A model generated the notes under the pieces. The model was given only the letters and a program-made list of their open reading frames with translations, did not search any database and was not told where the DNA came from. A stretch of DNA of 40,678 nt, taken from positions 1-40,678 of the IMG/VR virus record IMGVR_UViG_3300018080_000306; one strand, written 5' to 3'. This stretch comes from a virus. Of this stretch, positions 29,905 to 37,524 are shown in pieces (within the stretch, counting starts at the first letter, position 1; every line of letters begins with the position of its first letter). A program made the translations under genes and the position numbers.

Positions 29905-31998
29905 TTACGCTTCGCCTTTGAACTTGACGCTGCCGTGGTAATCCTGCGCCGCGACGCCGAAGTCGATGTACCCCGCCCAACCGGCGCCGAGAATATTCGC
30001 CGGCGTCTGAACGCGATAAATGGTCGGCGTCTTGACGCCATTGAGATACACCACATCGAAGGCGGAAACCATCTTCGGGTCCGCCCACAGATACCAGGCT
30101 TTCGCCGAATATCCGGTGTAATCCGCGTCGCTGATATGCGGCGGAGAAACGACCGTGAATTTGCCCCTGAACGGGTTCTCGGCGCCAATCGTCGCGTCTT
30201 CGCCGGTGATGAGCATCGCATCGCGTGCGAATTTATTCGCAGAGGTTTCGAGTTCGACCGGGACGACCAGGTACTTCGGCTTGATATTGATCAGCCGTTT
30301 GTCCTTCGCCTTCGTTGTCGGACCGACCTTCATCTTCCGGAAATAGGTCATGATATCCGACAGGCTGCTGAAACCGAAGGCTGTGTCCGCGCCGGCCTTA
30401 TAGTTACCATTGCCGGTGGTGTAATCGGACGAACCGAGAACCGCCTCGAAGAATTTTTCATCGACGAGCGTCGCGGCGCCGAGCCCCATGTCCCTGGGGA
30501 GACTCAGGAAAGCATTCAGATCGTCATTAATGATATCCTTCCGGGTCAAGACGATAATCTGGCCATACATCTCTGCCTGGTTTGTATATTTCTGCTCTCC
30601 GAGTTTCCCGTGTTTCAGTTCGCCGCCATCCGTAACGGGATTCCATGCGCCGGTTCCGAGCAGACGGTGTCTCGTCGCCTGCTTGAAGTCTTTCGTCTGG
30701 CTGGCGCTCCCGAGAATATCGGCGTATTTATCGACACTTCCATACGCCTGCAGCATCGTCTTGTTGATCGCATCCTCGAAGATGCCGGGCAGCGATACGA
30801 CGGTAACGGCCGCCTCGATGAACGCCTTCCCGTTTCCGAACGTCCTCGGCGGACGCTGGCCATCCGCGATCATCGCCTCGGCGATAATTTCGCGGATCGA
30901 GATCCCGCTCATCGTGTACGCGGCTTCAACAGTCTGTTCGCCGTAATCCTTCAGGATCGTCTTTTCCTCGATGCCGGCCGTCATACAGGCTGCGGCTGCG
31001 ATCTGTTTGATCCGGCTTTCGCGATCCGGCGTCTGGTGCGCAATCACGTTGAACGATTCGGGCCGATTTTTCAGTTTCGCCTTGAGAACCAGATTCTCCA
31101 CGACAACGGGTTCGCTCCCGTTCTCAATCGCGTTCGCCGCGATATCAGCGAATTCCGTCCCACAGATTTTGTTGATCTGCTGGATTCGACGCATCTCGCT
31201 GACATGCGCCGCGCGAATATCGCCCAGGTCAACGGACGCGGCTACAAGGGCCGGTTCCGGGGTCTGAGTCGATTCACCATTCGCGCGAACGTCAGGCACC
31301 GGCGTCGGCTCCGGTGTCGCTGTTTCCGACTGCCAGGCCGCTTTGAGCGTTGCGAGTTGTTCGTCGCTCAGGTCTGCCTGCACAAAACCTTTTTCTTTGA
31401 GCCATGCTTCGAATCCCATAATGAATTCCTTTCCCTGGTGTTGATGACTGGCTGCGATTTTTGTCCGTGTATCCTTATCCGCCCCAACGGCGGTTACTGA
31501 TGTTTCTCTCACTAAAAATTCGCGCGCGATATAGGTTCCCTTCGGAACACTGATACCGTTCACGACAGTTTTTCCTTCGTGACCCTCCTCAAGACGAAGG
31601 ATTTTCCCGCCGACAGACGCCTGCCAGGGGAATTGGTTTTTTGACATTCCGACGACGCGGTCCGCGTTCGGCGCATAACCATAACCAGAAAATACACCAT
31701 TCAGAATAATCGAGTTTTTCTGCCGTTCGGCAGTTTCCGCGTGGGCAATCGGGTCATTGATATCGTGTCCGTACAGGATCGCGAACGGCACTTCGGCTTT
31801 GACACCATCCAAATCGATAATGATATCTCCATACCACTGCGAGATAATCCCGCCTGTATAGGCTGTCATTTTGAATGTCGGGAGTTTCGGCTTTTCGCCA
31901 TTCTCTTTTGCCTCGATGATTTCTTCGGCTGTGATATTGTCCGGGTTATTGACATCGATCAACGTCGACAGATTGAATTTAATATATTCTGGTCTCAT
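29905..31998 (-). CDS. fused prohead protease and Mu gpT-like major capsid protein
   Basis: 697 residues. The N-terminal part (1-190) looks like a Mu-type prohead protease: YGHDINDPIAHAE with candidate H78, WQASVGG with candidate S128, and a closing segment RETSVTAVGADKDTR. A linker rich in P, E and T (about 225-245) leads to the capsid part, with PRDMGLGAATLVDEKFFEAV, PKYLVVPVELETSANKF and WYLWADPKMVSAFDVVYLNG typical of Mu gpT-like head subunits. A scaffold-like helical region lies between. In Mu these are separate genes. The ATG overlaps the portal stop (TAATG). Confidence 0.88.
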   Translation of the reverse strand: MRPEYIKFNLSTLIDVNNPDNITAEEIIEAKENGEKPKLPTFKMTAYTGGIISQWYGDIIIDLDGVKAEVPFAILYGHDINDPIAHAETAERQKNSIILNGVFSGYGYAPNADRVVGMSKNQFPWQASVGGKILRLEEGHEGKTVVNGISVPKGTYIAREFLVRETSVTAVGADKDTRTKIAASHQHQGKEFIMGFEAWLKEKGFVQADLSDEQLATLKAAWQSETATPEPTPVPDVRANGESTQTPEPALVAASVDLGDIRAAHVSEMRRIQQINKICGTEFADIAANAIENGSEPVVVENLVLKAKLKNRPESFNVIAHQTPDRESRIKQIAAAACMTAGIEEKTILKDYGEQTVEAAYTMSGISIREIIAEAMIADGQRPPRTFGNGKAFIEAAVTVVSLPGIFEDAINKTMLQAYGSVDKYADILGSASQTKDFKQATRHRLLGTGAWNPVTDGGELKHGKLGEQKYTNQAEMYGQIIVLTRKDIINDDLNAFLSLPRDMGLGAATLVDEKFFEAVLGSSDYTTGNGNYKAGADTAFGFSSLSDIMTYFRKMKVGPTTKAKDKRLINIKPKYLVVPVELETSANKFARDAMLITGEDATIGAENPFRGKFTVVSPPHISDADYTGYSAKAWYLWADPKMVSAFDVVYLNGVKTPTIYRVQTPANILGAGWAGYIDFGVAAQDYHGSVKFKGEA

Positions 31999-33473
31999 TA
32001 TGCTTCCTGCTTTGCGGTTTCGTTTTCTTCTTGTTTCTCTTCGGTTTCTTCCGATTCTTTCTGCTCAGTCGTTTTCGAAGTCTCGTGCGGGAGACCGGCT
32101 TTCGTTTCGAGTTCGTATTTCAGCGCTCGTTCTTTGACGCGCTGCGCGATAACTTCCTGATAGTCTTCGCCGTTCTCGGCGCAGAGTTGTGCCAGTGTCG
32201 TCGTTCCGTTTTCGAGTTTCTCGCTTTCGGCGCGCGCTGACTTGAGCGGATCGATTTCGGCGAAACCATCCCAAAACCATTGATATTCAATGATGCTATC
32301 AAGGTTGTATTGTCTGGCTTCGCGCGCGAGATAAACGTTATACCATTCCGAGAACAACCGGTCCAGGATCAGTTCCTCGTATTCTCTCCGGACGATTTTT
32401 ATCATCGTATGATACGCCTGGAAATCGAGCCGACCGGAAGCGAAATTGTATTCAGAGGAATTACCTGCGGCGACATTGTATGGCAGCAATATCGCGCGCG
32501 CCGCGAGATTGACTATCGTGTTCACGAATTCCGAAAAATTCGCGCTCGGATGCTCCGCGATGAGTTGTTTGAAGTCCCATCCTTCGGGCAGGAACATTAT
32601 CTGATTACGTTCCAGTTCCCATTCGAAGAATTGACTCATCTCGTCATACTCTTCAGGCGTCCCGCTCGTATATGCGACACCGGATAATGCGGCTGCCGTC
32701 TGCGACGCATCTAAAACCGAAAGAATATACAGTCGGAGAATATTGAAAATTTCGAGACTCGGCGTGAGTTCCGATACGCCCCGCTTCTGTCCGCAGGTAT
32801 CCAATCGATACACATGGACCATATCGTTCGCGTTGATATTTTTATAATTCGACGGGCTGATGCCGAGACTGTTTGTCAAGATCGAGTAACTTGTCGGGTT
32901 TCCCCACTCGTCATACTTGATTCCATCGACTGTGTTCAGGTCATTTCCGTCGTATGTAAAATCCGGACTCTGGACCAGCGCAGGATTGATCAATAAAAGA
33001 TCGAGTTGAATTGGAAAGTCGATTTTCGGGTTCTTGCTGATAACTCCGAATGCTTCGCCGTCAACGGTTTCGCCGGCGCGCATTGCTCTGAGTTTCCGAG
33101 CCAATTTCACTTTCTTCGACCAGATGCGCCAGGCTTTTTCGATCCGGGTTGCGCGTGTCTGATCCTCATTTATAATCTGCAATTTCGGACCGGTCCCGAT
33201 GACATCGTTCGCCATCGATAGAACCATTCCTTTCGCATACGGATTATTAGCGGCGACGTATCGCGCGCGATTCATCAGGATTTTCCGCTCGCCATTATCG
33301 TTGTACGGATTTTTAACACCCTGCTGATCAGCCTGTGCCCATCGACGCTGGTTGTTTGCGGATCGTTTCGCCGCGTCGAAAAACGCGCGCACCATTTTAT
33401 TGTGCTTCCGCTTCATCCGCGATGAACCGGTCAGGAGAGAAACGGAATCTGCGATTCGTCCGAGTATGCTCAT
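31998..33473 (-). CDS. portal protein, lambda type
   Basis: 491 residues. Matches the lambda-type portal: RARYVAANNPYAKGMVLSMA, NDVIGTGPKLQI, RAGETVDGEAFGVI, DLLLINPALVQSPD, GVSELTPSLEIFNILRLYIL, and the C-terminal ASGRLDFQAYHTMIKIVRRE. It forms the dodecameric channel through which DNA enters. The C-terminus is a charged acidic tail (KESEETEEKQEENETAKQEA). The ATG overlaps the stop of the small head gene (ATGA). Confidence 0.93.
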   Translation of the reverse strand: MSILGRIADSVSLLTGSSRMKRKHNKMVRAFFDAAKRSANNQRRWAQADQQGVKNPYNDNGERKILMNRARYVAANNPYAKGMVLSMANDVIGTGPKLQIINEDQTRATRIEKAWRIWSKKVKLARKLRAMRAGETVDGEAFGVISKNPKIDFPIQLDLLLINPALVQSPDFTYDGNDLNTVDGIKYDEWGNPTSYSILTNSLGISPSNYKNINANDMVHVYRLDTCGQKRGVSELTPSLEIFNILRLYILSVLDASQTAAALSGVAYTSGTPEEYDEMSQFFEWELERNQIMFLPEGWDFKQLIAEHPSANFSEFVNTIVNLAARAILLPYNVAAGNSSEYNFASGRLDFQAYHTMIKIVRREYEELILDRLFSEWYNVYLAREARQYNLDSIIEYQWFWDGFAEIDPLKSARAESEKLENGTTTLAQLCAENGEDYQEVIAQRVKERALKYELETKAGLPHETSKTTEQKESEETEEKQEENETAKQEA

Positions 33474-33670
33474 ACTGTTCCAGGGGGTGAAATTTTTCTG
33501 AACTTGATGCCGGCGAACCGGCTTGTCTTCACTTCTTCGTCATCGTTCTTGATATGCTTGTCGGCCGCGATCATTTCATTCATTCCGAATTGCTTCATTG
33601 AACCACTATCATCGCTCGCTTCTCTCGGCTGGTTCGCCATCTCTTTGATTCGGTCAGGAATGTCTGTCAT
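33470..33670 (-). CDS. small head protein before the portal
   Basis: 66 residues from the ATG with AAGGAAG upstream; the longer frame from 33736 would translate through a hairpin. The pattern MNEMIAADKHIKNDDEE and a C-terminal GIKFRKISPPGTV is one I recall from small genes found directly before lambda-type portals in environmental phages; lambda has gpW at this place, but no real similarity to gpW is visible. Likely a connector or assembly protein; function unproven. Confidence 0.6.
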   Translation of the reverse strand: MTDIPDRIKEMANQPREASDDSGSMKQFGMNEMIAADKHIKNDDEEVKTSRFAGIKFRKISPPGTV

Positions 33671-33696
33671 CGGGCTTCCTTGTTTTGTCCGTGCGA

Positions 33697-33726
33697 GGGG
33701 CGGGACGCCATGCCATGTCCCGCCCC
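33697..33726 (-). other. GC-rich leader hairpin before the head genes
   Basis: GGGGCGGGAC pairs with GTCCCGCCCC around a 10-base loop, 26 bases before the small head gene ATG. No T-run follows, so it is a leader structure rather than a terminator. Confidence 0.6.
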
Positions 33727-33819
33727 AATGCAACAATGAACGAAACGCATGTATATTATTGATCTATGAAGAATAGTATCACAAGTAGAAATTTAGAAAT
33801 ATCGGCGATTTTTATCTTT

Positions 33820-33839
33820 GTGGTCTATATATGGACCAC
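33820..33839. other. 20-base inverted repeat, possible regulator site
   Basis: GTGGTC pairs with GACCAC around TATATATG. It lies between the terminator at 33.88 kb and the head genes, where a late promoter is expected. I see no convincing -35/-10 pair in 33738-33866, so late transcription may need an activator or come from readthrough. Confidence 0.45.
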
Positions 33840-33866
33840 CTTGACGAAAAAAGTTGAGATTTAAGC

Positions 33867-33899
33867 AAAAAAAACCGTCGCGTATAACGACGGCTTTTC
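33867..33899. terminator. bidirectional intrinsic terminator after packaging genes
   Basis: Stem CCGTCG/CGACGG (7-base loop) with eight A on one side and TTTT on the other. On the minus strand it is followed by eight T and ends the packaging transcript; on the plus strand only four T follow, so it is weaker that way. Confidence 0.85.
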
Positions 33900-33935
33900 G
33901 ATACGGGTACCTTATGAATGTATAATAGCATTTGA

Positions 33936-34112
33936 TTATTCCCTCTTGAAAAAACGCTTCTTCACCGGATGCTCTTTATCTTCGACTGCGATCTCAATAC
34001 TCGTAAAACGCCTTCCACAATACCAACATTCCAGGCGTCGATAAGTCCGCGCTTTATATTTCCGCGTCTTGATGACATGGTATCGTCTGCAACCACAATC
34101 CGGACATTCCAT
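33936..34112 (-). CDS. zinc-ribbon protein, 58 residues
   Basis: A short gene with TAGGAGAT before its ATG, 9 bases after the terminase stop. Two CxxC pairs (C3-PD-C6 and C29-WY-C32) with RTYRRLECWYCGRRFTSIE form a zinc ribbon like that at the N-terminus of NrdR-type regulators or the Ogr/Delta family of late-gene activators. The C-terminus is basic (HPVKKRFFKRE). As the last gene before the terminator and the head operon, an activator of late genes is an attractive but unproven role. Confidence 0.75.
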   Translation of the reverse strand: MECPDCGCRRYHVIKTRKYKARTYRRLECWYCGRRFTSIEIAVEDKEHPVKKRFFKRE

Positions 34113-34121
34113 ATCTATCTC

Positions 34122-36428
34122 CTACAACCATGCGCTTCGCGCGCGTCTTCGTTCTTGTCGTTCACGTCTGCGTTCTTCCAGTCTCTTCTTGCGTTCGTTC
34201 GTCATCCGGCGTTTATATCGGCGGTTCTTTTTATCGTCGTCATATTCCGGAAGAACGATCCCCTGTTCCGACGCGGCAACGGCGTTCCCGACGAGACAGT
34301 CCCACCAATGATTGTCTCGATGCGGAAGTTTTGCCCAGGAATAAACGACGCGTCCATAACCTTCTGTTTTCGTCGCGTACTCACTGACAAGGTGTTCCGC
34401 AAGTAATCTGTGCTGTCGCGGATCGCTTCCGAAAATTGTGACTCCGCCTGGATCGCCGGCCGGCGTCAACAGCCTGGCTTTCGTGAATGATTTCCAGAAA
34501 TTCACATCCGATAATACATGCGGGATTGTCCGCTGCTTCCTGACGGCCGCGATGCGCCAGTTCAGTCCGATCCGATCCCCGCGTTGCTTCCTATATTCCG
34601 ACATCGGCCGCTTCTTCGCGTCTATGCCTGTTCCTATGTACGGCATAACGATTCCTGGTGTATGCGTGCGTCTGCAGAACGTCCTCACTGTCGGGTTCAC
34701 AAGTCCGTCTGCGGCGTCCAGGAACAGTCTGCTAATATCCATCCTCTGTCCGTCTTCGCGTTTCCAATCCTTATAAATCAGATCATGGCAAACCTTTTCA
34801 AGGCCTGCCATCCATTTTGCCTCGTTCGATGTCGCTTTCGTCAGAACCGACATCGTTATATTCGCGGTTCGATTAGAAAAATAACTGACTTTCTGCTTCG
34901 GCGTCGTCCCATAATCGATAATATAGCCAGTGAAATTTTCTTCCCAGGCGACAACCATCCAGTATAAAATCCGGTGTTGAATATCGACGAATGCAGTCAG
35001 TTTCGTCGCGGTCGCTGGTGCGATTCCGCGCTTCAAATTATTATACCGGTTCAGGATCGCTCTGACGGTCAACTGGTCTCCGTCTTCCGACATGTTGATC
35101 GGTTCGTTCTGAAACTCGCTCTGGAATATTTCGATATCCTCGAATTTCACTTCCATCGCTGATTGGATCGCCGAGATTTCGCCGTCGTTCCATCGCTCCT
35201 TCCAGGCTACAACAGCGCCTTCATCCATCGCCGCCATATTCTCTCGATAAAATTCTGTCGCCTCACGAATGTCTCCATAGTTCTCCAGACTCTGGACACG
35301 GACCTTCTCGTATTCATTCCACAAATCGGTATTCGTCGGAAACTCATATAACGTCTTCATCCGTTCGCCTTGCCATTCCGGATACTGTTCCCGGTCGAGC
35401 ATCATCTCCGAGAGATCACCTCGCTCGATCACTGTGCATGGCATATAGGCTGATATTTTAACTCCTGGCGCGCTCATTCCTTTCGTCGCCGCGAGAATTA
35501 TCTTTCGGCGTTTCTCGCACTGCTCCCAGGACCGTGCGCTTTGGTCCGTCTGTGGATCATCAAAGACCAGCAGGTCCGGCCGGCGCCCCTTCCGGCGCGC
35601 GCCGCGCTTGCTTCCGTCCAGGCCGATTACGTCTATCATTCCGCCGCCAGCAAGGCTTCCTGGTATCCTGGCAAACGTAACCTGGTTTGTCGCCCACTCT
35701 AATTTAGTCCGTTCACCGTGATAAAGTTGAGTATGCGCTCGCTGTGTAACTCCGCCAAGTGATCGAACCGGCATACATATCTCCGGGAAGTCTTCAAAGA
35801 GCAATTCATTCGTCTCGATTTCCTCTTTGATCTCGTCCAGGAATTGTTCAGCCATCGGGAGCGTCGATGCGTATGCGATGATATATTTTTTCTTGCCTCG
35901 AAATATCATCCACATAATTATTCGCTGGCATAATGCCGTCTTCCCCGATCCGCGTGGCATTGCGATTGCAAATTGACCGCCTTTCTCCGCGACGCGGATC
36001 ATTTTGTTGATCACGATCTCGTGATCGCTGCTAAACGGCAGATAAAACACGTCCGGGAAGTAAGTCTGGCAGAAATATCTAAAATCGTTCATTGCTGTCT
36101 CTCGACGTTTCGAGTCTTTTATCTCCGGTATTTCCCCGATATTCCGTTGTGATATTGATTCCGCGCGCCGGCGTTCTGCGACCATGTCGCGGTGTTCCAG
36201 ATAATTCCGTCCGCGCTGCTCATGAACTTGTCGATTATGTCTGATAATTTTTAGCCTGGTTGTCAACCAGGCTGCATATTTAATCAAATCGACCTTGTTA
36301 TTTCGCGCGACATGGTATCCGGACGCGTCCAGGTGGTCTCGTAATATTCGGCGTTTCAGAACCGGTCCGCGATCAGTCGAGTTTATAAGTTTCACGACTT
36401 CGGACGCGTTGAATTTCAGACCGACCAT
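34122..36428 (-). CDS. terminase large subunit with N-terminal Nu1-like module
   Basis: 768 residues from the ATG with GGAGAG upstream (a further 19-residue extension lies inside the preceding gene). The ATPase shows Walker A AMPRGSGKT at 156-164 and Walker B LLVFDD at 286-291; the RNase H-like nuclease shows AFVDIQ with D482, LFLDAADG with D571, and a late acidic/aromatic NHWWDCL. The first 60 residues (FNASEVVKLINST...KVDLIKYAAWL) are an added module shared with the three genes before it. The C-terminus is extremely basic. Motor of DNA packaging and cutter of concatemers. Confidence 0.93.
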   Translation of the reverse strand: MVGLKFNASEVVKLINSTDRGPVLKRRILRDHLDASGYHVARNNKVDLIKYAAWLTTRLKIIRHNRQVHEQRGRNYLEHRDMVAERRRAESISQRNIGEIPEIKDSKRRETAMNDFRYFCQTYFPDVFYLPFSSDHEIVINKMIRVAEKGGQFAIAMPRGSGKTALCQRIIMWMIFRGKKKYIIAYASTLPMAEQFLDEIKEEIETNELLFEDFPEICMPVRSLGGVTQRAHTQLYHGERTKLEWATNQVTFARIPGSLAGGGMIDVIGLDGSKRGARRKGRRPDLLVFDDPQTDQSARSWEQCEKRRKIILAATKGMSAPGVKISAYMPCTVIERGDLSEMMLDREQYPEWQGERMKTLYEFPTNTDLWNEYEKVRVQSLENYGDIREATEFYRENMAAMDEGAVVAWKERWNDGEISAIQSAMEVKFEDIEIFQSEFQNEPINMSEDGDQLTVRAILNRYNNLKRGIAPATATKLTAFVDIQHRILYWMVVAWEENFTGYIIDYGTTPKQKVSYFSNRTANITMSVLTKATSNEAKWMAGLEKVCHDLIYKDWKREDGQRMDISRLFLDAADGLVNPTVRTFCRRTHTPGIVMPYIGTGIDAKKRPMSEYRKQRGDRIGLNWRIAAVRKQRTIPHVLSDVNFWKSFTKARLLTPAGDPGGVTIFGSDPRQHRLLAEHLVSEYATKTEGYGRVVYSWAKLPHRDNHWWDCLVGNAVAASEQGIVLPEYDDDKKNRRYKRRMTNERKKRLEERRRERQERRRARSAWL

Positions 36429-36655
36429 TTGATTTTCTCTCCGCGTTCGAGTTTTGTTTTTTCGATCAGCCATGCCAGAAAACATACGAGGTTCACGGTT
36501 CCGTCGTCGCGGATCGGGAAGTCATCCTCGAATATATATCCCTCGAATTCCTCACGAGTGACATCGAGATTCTTGGTATTATTAAGAATCTCGAATAACT
36601 GGTCAGGTTCAAAATTTATATTCGGCTTTTTCTTTACCTTTTTTTTCGGCGCCAC
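36416..36655 (-). CDS. Nu1-like module protein, stand-alone
   Basis: 79 residues with GTG as start (GGAG 6 bases before). A lysine-rich head (APKKKVKKK) is followed by FEPDQLFEILNNT...FPIRDDGTVNLVCFLAWL, the same layout as in the two genes before it and at the N-terminus of the large terminase, whose ATG lies inside the end of this gene. The module resembles the winged-helix DNA-binding domain of lambda Nu1. Probably part of the packaging complex or its regulation. Confidence 0.65.
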   Translation of the reverse strand: MAPKKKVKKKPNINFEPDQLFEILNNTKNLDVTREEFEGYIFEDDFPIRDDGTVNLVCFLAWLIEKTKLERGEKIKWSV

Positions 36656-36667
36656 ACGTATCTCCGT

Positions 36668-37270
36668 TTATGCGAGTAAATCGTTGATATCCAATTCGCC
36701 GTCACCGATCTCCTTCGGAATTAATATTCCGAGTTTCAATGCATAATTATTCATCGCGTCGACGACGCGTAGCGCGCCGGAATAATTTTTATTCTTCATC
36801 ATTTCATTATAGATTTTCCTGTAGACCTCAAAACTCCAACCGGTCAGTGTTTCGCGGTCCGGAATATTTTTATTATTCCTGATACGTTCCCAGGCTTCAC
36901 CGAGAATTTCCGCGTTATCATCGGTTTTCCATTTCTCATTCAACGTCTCGACAATCACCTTCGTCGAACGTCCTTCAAGTATCCAGTCATAACATTTTTC
37001 CAGCGCCTGGTCTCTGCTCTCAATCACCAAGTCCGATTCGGCACCTATCGACGCTTGACCTGCAGCCTTCGCTTTGTTTTCCAATTCTCCTGCCAGCCAT
37101 GCCGAATATGCCCATACATCAATTTTATTTTCGTCTCCGATTCTGAATCCGGCTCGGTCCTGCTGTTCTCGTAACCTGGCGCGCGTCATTGAACTTCCGA
37201 TTTCAGTCGAATTTATCAACCGAATCAGGTAGCCAGGTTTCAGGTATCGTCCTTTTTCTAGCTGTATCAT
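36668..37270 (-). CDS. probable terminase small subunit
   Basis: 200 residues. Residues 8-68 carry the Nu1-like module (LKPGYLIRLINST...DENKIDVWAYSAWL). The rest is helical: a central region QALEKCYDWILEGRSTKVIV and a C-terminal YSGALRVVDAMNNYALKLGI, the pattern of terminase small subunits where the last helices form the ring. Of the three small genes it is the only one with such a body, so it is the best candidate for DNA recognition at packaging start. ATG overlaps the previous TGA (ATGA). Confidence 0.72.
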   Translation of the reverse strand: MIQLEKGRYLKPGYLIRLINSTEIGSSMTRARLREQQDRAGFRIGDENKIDVWAYSAWLAGELENKAKAAGQASIGAESDLVIESRDQALEKCYDWILEGRSTKVIVETLNEKWKTDDNAEILGEAWERIRNNKNIPDRETLTGWSFEVYRKIYNEMMKNKNYSGALRVVDAMNNYALKLGILIPKEIGDGELDINDLLA

Positions 37271-37482
37271 GCATCAAACTCCACGAGTTTCAGATTCAAC
37301 CAGGCCATAAGATTCAGGATATTTATCTTCCCTTCGATGTCGACCGGCAGTCCTTCCTCTATCCATATCCGCACATCGTCCGGGAGAACTTTCGCAACTT
37401 GCGTCGAAGTCAGCAGATCGCTTACCTCTTCAGGGGTCAATTGCGATGGATTAATGGTCTTCTTGCTCACATTATCGCTCAT
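37267..37482 (-). CDS. Nu1-like module protein, stand-alone
   Basis: 71 residues. LTPEEVSDLLTST...VRIWIEEGLPVDIEGKINIL and NLMAWL closely follow the order of the lambda Nu1 winged-helix domain (helix, W-x-x-x-GMPV, wing, IKW). First of four consecutive genes with this module. Its ATG is the last of three tandem copies of a 20-base start-region repeat. Confidence 0.68.
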   Translation of the reverse strand: MSDNVSKKTINPSQLTPEEVSDLLTSTQVAKVLPDDVRIWIEEGLPVDIEGKINILNLMAWLNLKLVEFDA

Positions 37483-37524
37483 TTTTACACATTATTCCTC
37501 ATTTTTACACATTATTCCTCATTT
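37468..37524 (-). repeat. tandem 20-base repeat covering a gene start
   Basis: On the minus strand AATGAGGAATAATGTGTAAA occurs twice in a row and then, with changes, as AATGAGCGATAATGTGAGCA, the true start of the Nu1-like gene. The two upstream copies encode MRNNV and a stop; the upstream methyltransferase ends within this array. Confidence 0.8.

Noticed and set aside
29935-31500. Plus-strand ORF of 521 residues opposite the capsid gene
   Set aside because: It mirrors the protease-capsid gene frame and has an arginine- and isoleucine-rich composition without any family pattern; the minus-strand gene has clear motifs.
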